64,000 nucleotides of DNA from Mrakia gelida (lineage: Eukaryota; Basidiomycota; Tremellomycetes; Cystofilobasidiales; Mrakiaceae): contig BRON01000010.1 of NCBI GenBank assembly GCA_024345305.1, forward strand, positions 1-64,000. The letters are read 5' to 3'. The position numbers were made by a program, and so were the translations under genes. Positions 1-10,605 of the stretch are shown here, in pieces. The notes under the pieces were generated by a model. That model saw only the letters and a program-made list of their open reading frames with translations, did no database searches and was not told where the DNA came from. Each line of letters starts with the position of its first letter. Position 1 is the first letter of the stretch.

Positions 1-2
1 AC

Positions 3-479
3 GCCGTCAATCTCCGATTCAACTGGGTCGACCACCGTCCAAACCTCGATTTCTCCAGACTCGAAACGGACGATCCCCTTCCACTCGACCTCCTCACCCT
101 CTCCTTCCCAACCGAAGACGAAGATAGCCTCCTCCCAATCCTCGAAACCCTCCTCCCAATCTTCAACCCGGTCCAGTTCTCTATCTCCAGGTTCAATCGC
201 CTAAAGCGAACCGTCAAGGAGGGGGCCTCTCCTTCGTTCAGGATCGGAAGTCAGCTTCTCTGGGAGTGGACGAGGACATCCTTGATTGAGGCGAAGGGAG
301 GGCTGCCAGTCGCTCGAAGTAAATTCGCTGGTCTTCCCAACCCGAAGAAGTCGGAACGTCGTGTCTTTCGTCTTCACGTCGCGACGTTCTTGTTCGAGGA
401 GGATTTGGAGGTCGCCAACCTCGTCGATTACCTGGTGAAGTGGAGGCTAGTTTATGGGCGACGACGAGACGACCAGTAG
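3..479 (+). pseudogene. 3' fragment of an unrecognised gene, cut by element copy A
   Basis: One frame is open from base 3 to a TAG stop at 477-479. It reads as ordinary protein (near the left edge FNWVDHRPNLDFSRLETDD, later FEEDLEVANLVDYLVKWRL). The last few codons (GRRRDDQ) come from sequence that matches the helicase part of copy C starting near 22903, so the native 3' end has been replaced where copy A begins, at about 452-460. The family is not recognised. The fragment is either a host gene broken by copy A or part of an older mobile element. The left part lies outside the window. Confidence 0.45.
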
Positions 480-3400
480 GGTGACTGCGGTCGAGGAGAG
501 CTCGAAGGAGGGAGAGGAAGGTCTTGCCCGACCCAACGGGGCTGCTGAGAAGGTAATCGGTTCCTCCGCGGATGATCTTGGCAGCAGCTTCGAGCTGGTT
601 CTCATAGAGCTCCGCTGATGGGTTGCCGGTCCACTCCCGAAGAAGGCTGGTGATGACATCAGCTTGGGAGTAGGGAGGAGGAACGGGGAGAGGGGAGGGT
701 TCAGGAGGAATGCGAGGAGCCGGAGGAGGAGGAGGAGGAGGGGGACTGGATCCGTCGAAGTCGTCCATGTCGTCGTCGAAGTCGACACCGTCCGTGAGAG
801 CTTGGAGATCGAGAGGAGTCCGGCTTCTTGAGGATACCTCCACCGCACTTGATGAAAGGATCGAACTCCTCTCCTCCTCCTCCAAGACTGGATCTCTCGC
901 GCTGTCTCCTCCTCCTGACGCGTCGTCTCGACTTGGCTCCATCGGCTCGGATCCTTCGTCGTCGTACCCTGAGACTGGAGGAGGGGAGGGTGGTGCTGGT
1001 GTGGGACGTTTGAAGAGAGGTTGGGAGGAAGAGAGAGAAGAGGAGGAGGGACGCTTGGAGGAGAGCTGAAGAGAAGGAGAGGAGGAGAGACGCGTCAGTC
1101 AGGCGAGGGACGTCGAGAGAAGAGAGAAGGGAGGAAGGACTCACCGACGGATGAGAGCTACGCCCAAGAAACAGATCCAGCCTGTCGGGCAAGCGATTGA
1201 TCTTAAGAACCTGCGTAGCGGAGGGGGGAGAGGAGGGTTGGTCAGAACGAGGTGTCGCGTGAAGATCGAGAGAACGAACATGGAGGCGAAGACTCACAGG
1301 GTCCACTCCCAACGCGAGTTGATACAGGCTCACGACCCTCATCGCATTCGTCGCGTCTCCAAAAGCAGCCAAGTCCCGAATCCCACCACTGGAGTCGGTG
1401 TTTCCGTAAGCGGCCTCGTCCGTGTTGAGCGAGTGGCCTCGTTGGCTCGACTGAGTCTCCAGAGCGACGAGGAGTCCGTTGGCGTCTGATCCGAGGAGAG
1501 GGAGGATGATCCGACTGATGAAGACTTCGGCGTGTCGAACCGTTTGGAGCCCGACTCCCGACGAGGAGCCTGACAAGACGAAGGCGAGCTTGAGGTGGGA
1601 TCGGAGGTCGGCGGCGACGATCTGCTTCCCGACACCGTCTGTCCAAAGGAACGTCCTGAAGGTGGTCTGAACGGCGAGGTTGTTGTCCAGAGGGCTGAGA
1701 GAGTGGAGGAGGGAGAGAAGGTAGAGAGCGAAGGGTTGTACGACTCCGAAGAGCTGGATGACGAGAGGCACGAGGGTCGGAGACACGAAGCGATGGATGG
1801 TCTTCGTTCCTGTCTTGTTGACCTCCGTACGAATGGCGAGTCGGTTGGAGGTGATGAAGAGAGAGGAACCGTGGTCGACCGTTCGGGTGAGCTGCTGAGT
1901 AACGAGTTCCGAAGCTCGACCTCCAGGGGAGGAGAGGTGGATGGCGACGAGGAGGTTGAGCTTCGCGGCGGCGAGGGAGTGAAGGAAGGCTCGGGCGTGA
2001 GGAAGGTTGAGCTGGGGTTTGAGAGGATCTGAGGGGTTTGAGATCCAGAGCTTGGAGTTGGAGAGAGAGAGGGAGAGGAGGAGAGCCTGTTGGTTCCGAG
2101 GTATCCCGAGCTTGATGCAGTTCGATAGATCCGTGAAGATCGATCCCCCAACCTCTCCCGCAACTCCTCCGACCGTCACTCCTTCCATCGTTCGGCCAAC
2201 TGCTGAGAGGTCCGCCGAGAAGGTGAGGGTCTTGATCGAGGAAGCAGCTGATGCGATGGCTCCCTTGGCGGCCTCGGCAATAGCGGTGAGGGAGATGAAG
2301 CGGTTGTAGGAGAGGAGAGGGAGGAGGTGGCCTTCGACTGGGTCGTGGAGGGGTTGGATGGAGACGACGGGTCCAGCAGCGGTGATGGCATGGGAGATGG
2401 GATAGCGAGTAGCTCGAAGGACAACGAAGGGTGTGACTTGAGCTCCGTTGGGGTGAGCTTTGACGAGGTCGAAGAGCGGCGAGTCGAGACTGAGAAAGAA
2501 GAAAGAGAGAGAGGTCAGCGAGGCGTCTCGAACCCCAAAGCGATCAAGACAACCGACTTACCCTCTCGACACTGGCACTGCTCCAACCTCAGCTTCATCC
2601 AACTCCCTAACCTCTCCCCATCCAATCTCGTCCAGCACCAGGCGGTAGACGACGAGTCGAACGAAGAACTCGCAGGACGCGAGCTGAGGTCCGAACGATC
2701 TGATCTCCCGAAAGCCTCCTCCAGCAGCGAGGGAAAGGCAGATTAGGAACTGATCTAGGACCATCTGGCCCCGAGGAGGAGTGGATGAGTATCGAGGGGA
2801 GTAGATTGCAAGGAGGAACTGGAGGAGGGCGTCCTGAACCTCCTTCGACTCCTCGACTCCTCCTCTCCCTTCTCCTCCGACGACCCCGTTCGGCTGGGTG
2901 AGGACGTCCCTCTGGAGGACTTGACGGAGGGTGTTGGCTGCGAGTACCATCCGCTCGGTGGTGTGGAAGGAGGGAAGGTCGATGGAGGTGGTGAAGGAGG
3001 AGGAGGAGGGAGGAGGGGAGATGATTGGAGGAGGTGCGAGCTCGCCCTGAGGGATGGGGATGGGGTTTCGGTAGACCGTTGGCGTGACCCTGAGGGCAAA
3101 GAGGATGAGCGAGCTTGAATCCCTGCTGTATCGTTTGAGGGTCGAATCCGCGAGCCGCGGCTTGAAGATCCTCGTCGGTCCCTTCCCTCCTCGCTCTTCC
3201 TCGACCATGTCCTCCGAGATCTGCACCGACCCGTCCCCCATCCCGATCTTCCTCGCCACAGCAAACTCGCTCGGATTCGTCCCGTACTTCCGAACTCCTA
3301 AGGCGAGATCCTGAACGTGGACCCAGACGTTTCGCAGAGGGTCGCGGTCCTCGATTCGAGTCTTGTCCGAGGATCGGTAGTTGTGGGCGGGGGAGATGGC

Positions 3401-6267
3401 TGAGCGAAGGATGGCGAGAGGGTAGGGTCGGATGAAGGAGCCGTAGCCGAGAGGGTTCTGGTAGACTGGTTGATGGTAGAGGGAATTGTCGAGCTTGTCG
3501 CTGGGGATGGGAAGGGAGGAGAGTATCTCGTCCTGCTGCTTGAGAAGGAAGGCTGCTGATGCCGAGAGGGGATCCGATCGTGGGACCTTGGGAGGGGGAG
3601 GAGGAACGAAGTTGGTGGAGTCGTGGGAGGGAGGAGGAACGGCGAAGGCGGGGAGGTGAGTGTCAGGGAAGAGTCGTTGGGAGTAGGCGGGAGTGGGAGC
3701 GAGGTTCGTTCCTCCGTGCTTCTTGTGACGGTGGCTTCGGAGAGAGTCGCCATCCTTGCAGACCACACCACAGCTCCCACACCCTACTCCCATCCTCACG
3801 GCGATGCCCTCGACCATAGGGAAGGTCGAGGTGGGCCGTCTGGAGAGGAGCAGCTGACTTGCGAGTGTCCGATCGGAGAGGGGACCGTAGATGGAGTGGT
3901 GGAGGGAAGGTGCAAGATTGAGGAGATGGGTTGCTTCTTGAACGAGGGTTTTTCGATGGGAGGAGGGGAGGGAAGGGCAGAACTTGAGTAGGTGAGCGGT
4001 GAGGCCGGATGGTGCGACTCCTCCTCCGTACGGGTCCTCGTGGGTGGAAACGACGAGACCGATCCTTGTGTTGATGGCTAGAGAAGCAGCGTGGAGGTTG
4101 GTCGTGGCTGAGAGAGAGAGAGAGAGAGGAGAGAGAGGTCAGGGTCGGGAAACAAAATTGGGGAAAAGGAGATGAAGGACGAACAAGCGAGGCTCTCTCC
4201 TTTCCAAAACGCGACGAGTCCTTCCACGTCGAGTCTCCTGAAGCCTCCGACCCGAGCTTCGTCGTCTCTTGGCACCGTTTCTGTTGAGCCTGATGGAGGG
4301 AAGAAGGGTTGGAGGATCAGCACAAGTCCATACTCTCGATCGAGAGAGCAGAGCAAACAAGAGTGACCGAGAGAGAGAGACTCACCATCGTCCACAGAGA
4401 CCTCGCCCTCAACTCCATCCATCCCGCATGCAGCACCAACCCCTCCACCTTCTGGAAGGTTCCCATCCTCCCAACCACCACCCTCTCTCCCATCAACAAC
4501 CTCGCGTTCCTTCCTTTTCCTCGTCCCACTCAAGCTCGACCCACTCGCACTCCCTCCAACTCCCTCGCCACCACCTCCCTCGGTGTCTCCCTCTTCCTCC
4601 CCCTCGTCCATCCCAGAACCAAACCCTTCCACGTCCCCTAGGTGAGCGGTCTCCTCATCCTCCTGCTGATCCTGGGTTGGCGGAGGGAGAGCGTCGGGTT
4701 GGGGAGAGGGAGAGGGAGAGTGAACGAGAGGAGAAGGGAAGAGCGGATGGAGAGGTTCGGTGACTGTACATGTCCTCCAGTGTTTGTGTAGGGCGAAGGG
4801 CTTGGAGCATCGGTGGGGGTGGGAGTGAGGTCGAGGGCAGGTTAGGGAACCATCGTCTCCACGAAGAACTGAGAGGGAAGGTCAGGAGAGAGGGAGGGAG
4901 GAAGGAGAGAGGGAGGGAAGGAGATGAGCTTCGTGCTTCGTTCGGTGGGAAGCGAGACGTATGGAGAAAGAGAGAGCTCACCTCGGAAACCTCCAGCAAG
5001 AAGGACTTCGGCTTGATGTCGATCTTTGGTGTGTTGGTTGAGCTGAGATCGAGAGGAGAACGGTGGTAGAGTGTTGCACAACAACTTCGGGCAGGAGAAG
5101 CTCATCTGCTCGAGCGCGAACGAGAGACGGCCAATCGAGAGTCAGAACAGAGCCAAGTGGTGGGGGGATGGTATGAGAAGATTGATGTATGCGAGAAGAA
5201 CATACGTGATCAAAGAAAGAACCTGAGAGGGAAGGGGAAAGGAGGGAGAGCGAGTGAGGTGAAGGGAAGAACGATGGTCAGCTCGAGCTCGCAACTCCTC
5301 CTTCCTTCTCCTCCTTCCTTCCTTCCCTCTCCCTCTAACGCTAACCCTCCCCGGGCAGGCCACACATTTTCCGACCTCTCCCTACCTCCAACTCCATAGC
5401 GGAAAGCAAAAGACTCACTTGGATCCTACGAGAAGGTCTCTCGAGTGCTCGTTCAGCGAGGGTTCCAAAGGGGAAGGAGGGTTGGCTGAGGTTGCTTTCA
5501 AAGGAAGCTCGAGAGGGTTGTGACAGCAGATCGGGTCCGTTGGATGAATGGGAGTAGAGGAGGAGTGGGGGAGAAGTTCCTGGTAGAGAGGGAAGGGGAG
5601 GAAAGAGAGTCAGCATCGAGCTTGCTCGTGGAGGAGGGAAGGGAAGGAGGAGGGCAAGACCGAGTCATGAGCGAGCGAGCGAGCTCCTCCTTCCTTCCTT
5701 CCAACGCGAGACCTTCCCAGCATACATCCACGTTCTCAGTGGGTTCTATACACCCCAGAGGATACACTCCCAACATAGAAGCTCAAGAGAAAGGACTTCC
5801 CTTCCTTTGCGAGAGGAGGAGGGGTTGAGGAAAGGGAAGCGATAAGGGAGCGATAAGGCGAGGGAGCTCACCAAGTCTGCCGTTCGAGCACTGCTCCAGT
5901 GGGTCCTTGGGAAGGAGGCTGGCCCCTCGTAGGATCTGACAAGTTGTTGGTAAGGGGAAGTGGAAATGGAAAGGAAGGTGTCAAGGGAAGAGGTCGATGT
6001 CGATGTGGTTGGGGGAGAGAGCAGGTCCGCGACTTCTCGTCGAAGACACGCGATTGACCCGGAGCTCGTCCCCTTCGGTCCACGGCTTTGTAGATCCACC
6101 AATTTATGAAACCACCCTCCCATCGCCCAGGTCGATCCTAGAGTACCAAAGGGGCAGGAGGGTTCAGGAAGAGCGCAGCTGCTGTCGTAGGAGGTAAGCG
6201 AGGGAGGAGGGGGAGAGGGGGGGAGGTGGGGGTTGAGCTTGAACGAACGGAAAGCTCCTTTTTCCAT
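460..6267 (-). pseudogene. Copy A gene: zinc fingers, recombinase-like domain, truncated helicase
   Basis: Read on the minus strand the pieces come in this order. The 5' exons include a C2H2 finger near 5100-5010 (FSCPKLLC, then H-x4-H) and a finger-like Cys/His cluster near 4850-4775 ending HKHWRTC. The OrsD-like region runs about 4075-2560 and its finger begins GCGSCGVVC near 3790. The recombinase-like region runs about 2500-1320 (GGRASEL, NKTGTK, TVRHAE and RGHS motifs). The helicase start has Walker A (GSGKT) near 530 and the gene ends abruptly near 460. Introns equivalent to those of copy C are present (for example about 2489-2561 and 1221-1307). DEAH and everything after it are missing, so the protein cannot be an active helicase. 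A candidate start Met is at 6267, but the 5' exons are not certain. Confidence 0.65.
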
Positions 6268-6780
6268 CGGCAGGTTCGTTGCTGCTGCGAGGGGGTCGTT
6301 GCAGTAGATCCAAATATGAGAAGTAGGTATATAGACCCTAACCCCATTCGAGCGAGCAGGTTTTCCTGCTACGAAGGCTCACAGCTCCATGGGCGAGAGG
6401 AGAAGGAGCTCAGAGGTGAGCTTGAGCTCATACCTTTCAACCTCGAGACGTCGGCAAATCTTCTCTCTATAGCTAAGCCCTTTTTACGGGACATACTAGA
6501 GCTATGTACCAACGACTCCAGCTGTTTACAATCCGCGGTTTCGGCCTTGAGTATACAGAGGCGCTGAAAGAGAGAGGATGGAGCTCCTCCGAAAAGAACT
6601 CGCGGAAGTCAGCTCGAGCTCGCCCTCTTCATCGTTTTGAGGTACCTCTCGGGAGAATCGCTGTCGGCCATGCAGATCTTCTCGTACGGAGCCGTGCTTC
6701 TGATACATTGTGCTTCGTAGGTAGATCTCGCTGGTCGTTTTTCCCGTTTGTGATTTGATGGAAAGGGGAGGGAGAACGAG

Positions 6781-6900
6781 GCAACGCAAGTTGCGTATCC
6801 CTCGGAAAGCCTGTTGGAACGCTCGAGGGATACGCATGCGTACCCTCGAGGGTACGCAGGGGCCCGTTCCAACGCGTTGGAACGGCGCGCATAGGATTAG
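6781..6900. repeat. Palindromic terminus of copy A
   Basis: The sequence holds a 13-bp stem (6792-6804 with 6824-6836), a perfect 22-bp palindrome at 6837-6858 (centre CTCGAG) and a second perfect 22-bp palindrome at 6864-6885 (centre ACGCGT). A 15-nt tail follows, ending GCATAGGATTAG at 6900. The loop of the first stem carries GTTGGAACG, which repeats one arm of the second palindrome. The tail length and the two 22-bp palindromes recur in copies B and C with different bases. The next base belongs to an interrupted gag-like ORF. Confidence 0.85.
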
Positions 6901-7208
6901 ACGTCCCAGTTGGCCGTTCCCTTCTTCGACGACTTCTGGAGTTTGATGAGTCCTTGAGCTTCTCCTTCGGCGTACTTGTAGGCGGCTCGAACCTTCTCCC
7001 AGTCCGACGTGATGTTGAGTTGTTCGAAGAGGTCGTCCAGCGCTTCGACCCATTCGTCGCAATCGTCTCCTTCTCCAGCGAACGTCGGAGGAGCTCCTTT
7101 ATCTCCTTTGAAGGGGATCTTGGTGTAGGTAACGACGGCTTGGACCCTGGCTTCGGTCTTGACGTCGCCGGTGGTGGTTGTTCCAGATGATGGAGTGGAA
7201 GAGGGCAT
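6897..7208 (-). pseudogene. N-terminal fragment of a retrotransposon gag-like protein
   Basis: A 103-residue reading frame starts with MPSSTPSSGTTTTGDVKTEA and continues with PFKGDKGAPPTF, GDDCDEWVEALDDLF and a helical stretch typical of retrotransposon Gag N-terminal regions. It stops at 6897-6899 exactly where copy A's TTAG terminus begins, the stop codon being supplied by the junction. The rest of gag and any pol are absent. This is a gag gene cut by copy A or by a rearrangement at its end. I cannot tell Ty1/copia from Ty3/gypsy. Confidence 0.55.
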
Positions 7209-8688
7209 GGTTTCGATGATGGGTTCGGTTTCGACGATGGTTTCGGTTCCGACGATGGGTTCCGAGTTGGTGTTGTTGTTGTTGTTGTTGTTGGGAGATG
7301 GAGAGGTTCGAGAGTGGGGAAGGGGTTCGGGTTTGGGAGTAGAGTCCGAGGAGGGTCGAGCGTAGGGGGAAGGGTTGTAGAGGGACGAGAGACGAGGGAG
7401 GCGAGGTTTGTTGGGTCCGGAAGCTGACGACGTACGAAGGGGATAGGGTTCGGTTGAGCGTTGGTCCTGGATTTTAGGGTTTGGGGGATTGGATATGGTC
7501 GATGGTTCGGGCGGGGAAGGGTTCGTGGGAAGGGGAGAGGGTTCTAACGAAGGGGAGTGGGGAGACGAAGGGCGACGCGGAATAATGAAAGGGAATGAGG
7601 TCGAGTTCTAGCAAAGTTCCTCTGAGACCTGGATCTATGTTGCTAGTTCTACGGGACTCTTCTTGGGGTTACGGCTTTGTAAGAGCGGATGTTCCTCGAA
7701 GTATGACGCGTGGAAGGTTGCTCGAAGGATGAAAGGGGGGGAGTACGCGTTTGGGAGAAGACGAGAAGGGGTGGGGGTTTTGGTAGCTACGGGCGAGGAT
7801 ATCTATGCTTAAGCTAAGTGGTTTGGGTCGGAATTCGGTCCTTACAGCCTCCACCAGTTGTGGGCGTTCTACGGTAAAGTAAAGGTCTCTAGGTGGGGTT
7901 GTGGTGGGTAGCTCTATCGAGGTTCGTGGGAGGAACGACGCTGGCGAGTGCTCGTTGAGGTTTCAGCTCTTGGAGGCTTTGGGGTGGGCTGGGAGAAGGA
8001 AGGGAGGTCGGTGGAGAAGGGAAAACGAGAACTACTACTAGCTACTTGAGAACTACGCGAGGGAGAATGAGAACTACTACTGGGCGACTTGACGGCGAGA
8101 CTGGTTCTGGAGAAGGGAAGATGAGAAAGGGAGTCGAGAAGGGAAGCTGAGAAGTTGACCAATTCTGGGGTGAAAGTTGATGGATAGCAAGAAGGTCAAA
8201 ACTAGCCCACTCTTTATACTAGATATGATCCGCAGTCCGAAGCACCGAGAAGGAGGACAAAGCTCGAGGGAGTAACTAGCGAAAGGGAGGGAGGGTGGTG
8301 AGACACGACGCGAGACCATCAGCGGTCACAGCAAAGCCAAAAAGGGGTATAAGCTATAAAACGGAAGAGGCAGAGAAGGCGAGAACCGAGAAGAAGTATG
8401 TACTATGCAAGAGAGTCGAGACGGAAGGGAGGGCCGAGAAGAAAAGAGGAACGTGAAGAGTGAGACGCGTCGCGAGGAGAAGGTTTCGGGCAAAGCAATC
8501 TACAGAGCGAGAAGAGTCGGTGAAGGGAAGCAGAGAACTAAATTTAAACAGAAGGGCGAGGCCCACAACCTATAGAAGCGGGGTCTAACCGAGAAAGGGG
8601 AAAAGGGGAAGAGACGCGTCGAGAAGAAAGCAAAACAAAAGAACGAACGAACCGAGAAGAACTCCTCACTTCCTCTCCAAACCCCCAC
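7209..8688. other. Sequence between copies A and B, probably retroelement debris
   Basis: No convincing gene. It starts with a TTG/GGTTCGATG-rich stretch (a (TTG)n run near 7273-7291) upstream of the gag-like fragment and ends with purine-rich sequence full of GAGAAG and GAACCGAG motifs. TATA-like blocks (TATAAGCTATAAAA near 8348-8361) suggest part of an LTR or 5' leader of the retroelement that supplied the gag fragment. I found no paired LTR. Confidence 0.35.
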
Positions 8689-10135
8689 AGCGAGTAGCTC
8701 GAAGGACGACAAAGGGTGTGACTTGAGCTCCGTTGGGGTGAGCTGTGACGAGTTCGAAGAGCGGCGAGTCGAGACTGAGAAAGAAGAAAGAGAGAGGTGA
8801 GCGACGCGTTTCGAACCCCAAAGCGATCAAGACAACCGACTTACCCTCTCGACACTAGCACTGCTCCAGCCTCAGCTTCATCCAACTCCCTAACCTCTCC
8901 CCATCCAATCTCGTCCAGCACTAGGCGGTAGACGACAAGTCGAACGAAGAACTCGCAGGACGCGAGCTGAGGTCCGAACGATCCGATCTCCCGAAAGCCT
9001 CCTCCAGCAGCAAGGGAAAGGCAGATTAGGAACTGATCTAGGACCATCTGGCCCCGAGGAGGAGTGGATGAGTATCGAGGGGAGTAGATCGCAAGGAGGA
9101 ACTGGAGGAGGGCGTCCTGAACCTCCTTTGACTCCTCGACTCCTCCTCTCCCTTCTCCTCCGACGACCCCGTTCGGCTGGGTGAGGACGTCCCTCTGGAG
9201 GACTTGACGGAGGGTGTTGGCTGCGAGTACCATCCGCTCGGTGGTGTGGAAGGAGGGAAGGTCGATGGAGGTGGTGAAGGAGCAGGAGGAGGGAGGAGGG
9301 GAGATGATTGGAGGAGGTGCGAGCTCGCCCTGAGGGATGGGGATGGGGTTTCGGTAGACCGTTGGCGTGACCCTGAGGGCAAAGAGGATGAGCGAGCTTG
9401 AATCCCTGCTGTATCGTTTGAGGGTCGAATCCGCGAGCCGCGGCTTGAAGATCCTTGTCGGTCCCTTCCCTCCTCGCTCTTCGTCGACCATGTCCTCCGA
9501 GATCTGCACCGACCCGTCCCCCATCCCGATCTTCCTCGCCACAGCAAACTCGCTCGGATTCGTCCCGTACTTCCGAACCCCTAAGGCGAGATCCTGAACG
9601 TGGACCCAGACGTTTCGCAGAGGGTCGCGGTCCTCGATTCGAGTCTTGTCCGAGGACCGGTAGTTGTGGGCGGGGGAGATGGCTGAGCGGAGGACGGCGA
9701 GAGGGTAGGGTTGGATGAAGGAGCCGTAGCCGAGAGGGTTCTGGTAGACTGGTTGGTGGTAGAGGGAATTGTCGAGCTTGTCGCTGGGGGTGGGAAGGGA
9801 GGAGAGTATCTCGTTCTGCTGCTCGAGAAGGAAGGCTGCTGATGCTGAGGAGGGATCCGATCGTGGGACCTTGGGAGGGGGAGGAGGAACGAGGTTGATG
9901 GAGTTGTGAGACGGAGGAGGAACGGCGAAGGCGGGGAGGTGAGCGTCGGGGAAGAGTCGTTGGGAGTGAACGGAAGCGGAGGAGAGATTCGTTCCTCCGT
10001 GCTTCTTGTGACGGTGGCTTCGGAGGGAGTCGCCATCCTTGCAGACCACACCACAGCTCCCACACCCTACTCCCATCCTCACGGCGATGCCCTCGACCAT
10101 AGGGAAGGTCGAGGTGGACCGTCTCGAGAGGAGCA
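8689..10135 (-). pseudogene. Copy B OrsD-like exon remnant
   Basis: The frame encodes the OrsD/DUF3505-like finger (MVEGIAVRMGVGCGSCGVVC, with His residues downstream) and the following roughly 400 residues, almost identical to copies A and C. The 70-bp intron with GTAAGT donor is kept near 8838-8770. The frame then runs out where copy B is truncated at 8689. At the right the frame runs directly into the retrotransposon LTR. No enzymatic domain remains. Confidence 0.7.
10131..10135. repeat. Target site duplication, left copy (GAGCA)
   Basis: GAGCA directly precedes the LTR at 10136 and is repeated at 16437-16441 directly after the other LTR. Copy A has a single GAGCA at 3848-3852 at the matching position. 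Confidence 0.95.
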
Positions 10136-10494
10136 TGTGAGGATCGAGCGAGGAGCGGGGATGGCGAGGGAACGAGAGCGACGCGACGAAGAGAAGTCAG
10201 GTGCTTATCGAGGAACGAGGACGAGGTATGATCCAAAGGTGATTCAAGATAGAGGTTAGAAAGTGAAAAGCGAGGCGAACATATTTAAGGGAGGCGAAGC
10301 GATCAAAGGGAAGAAAGAACAAAAGACTTTGAAGGCTGAAACGATAACAGGGGAAGAGTTATGAACAAAGGGACAAAGGCAGAACGCGTAGCTGAGAACA
10401 AAGGACTAGTAGCGGTGAAAGGGAAGTAGGGGGAAGAAAGGGAAAGAGTAAGGGAGAGTGAAACAAGAAGGAGCTGAAACCTGATTCCCTGACA
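10136..10494 (-). repeat. LTR (3' LTR in element orientation)
   Basis: The 359-bp copy begins TGTGAGGATC and ends CCCTGACA in plus orientation. I see no difference from 16078-16436. Confidence 0.95.
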
Positions 10495-10506
10495 TAATCC
10501 CCCATC
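10495..10506 (-). other. Polypurine tract of the retrotransposon
   Basis: On the minus strand the bases directly upstream of the 3' LTR read GATGGGGGATTA. This is the expected place and composition of a plus-strand primer tract. Confidence 0.65.
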
Positions 10507-10525
10507 TAAGACGCGAAGGTCTCTC

Positions 10526-10605
10526 GAGCGTCTAAGAACCTTTCCTAGGGCGAGCATCCTTGTGAGAGCGTCTAAGAACCTTTCCTAGGGCGAGCATCCT
10601 TGTGA
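10526..10605. repeat. 40-bp tandem duplication at the pol 3' end
   Basis: Two head-to-tail copies (10526-10565 and 10566-10605) of a unit containing TCTAAGAACCTTTCCTAGGG. The pol stop codon falls at the start of the second copy (10572-10574), so the first copy lies in the 3' untranslated part. Confidence 0.9.

Larger units (their letters stand above)
460..6900 (-). mobile_element. Composite zinc-finger/recombinase/helicase element, copy A (helicase end truncated)
   Basis: This stretch matches copy C from about 22903 to 29274. Identity is very high from 460 to about 3800 and lower from about 3830 to 6900. The left end is cut inside the helicase ATPase region, so the last third of the gene is missing. 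The right end is complete and carries the two 22-bp palindromes and the 15-nt tail ending TTAG at 6900. It has no retrotransposon at the position hit in copy B, so 3848-3852 (GAGCA) is the empty insertion site. Confidence 0.8.

Noticed and set aside
701..2188. Many long frames on the opposite strand or in other frames of the composite element
   Set aside because: They are rich in Ser/Arg/Pro/Leu, overlap the better reading with conserved motifs, and change with every copy. They are shadows of biased codon use.
5746..6267. Separate small gene at the 5' end of copy A
   Set aside because: Equivalent frames in copies B and C are shifted by small indels and the intron pattern suggests these are 5' exons of the long gene. 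I did not annotate a separate protein.
6781..6900. Helitron 3' end (hairpin followed by a short tail and TTAG)
   Set aside because: The hairpin-plus-tail shape is similar, but the element codes for no HUH/Rep domain; its helicase is RecQ-like, not Pif1-like, the end is TTAG rather than CTRR, and there are two palindromes.
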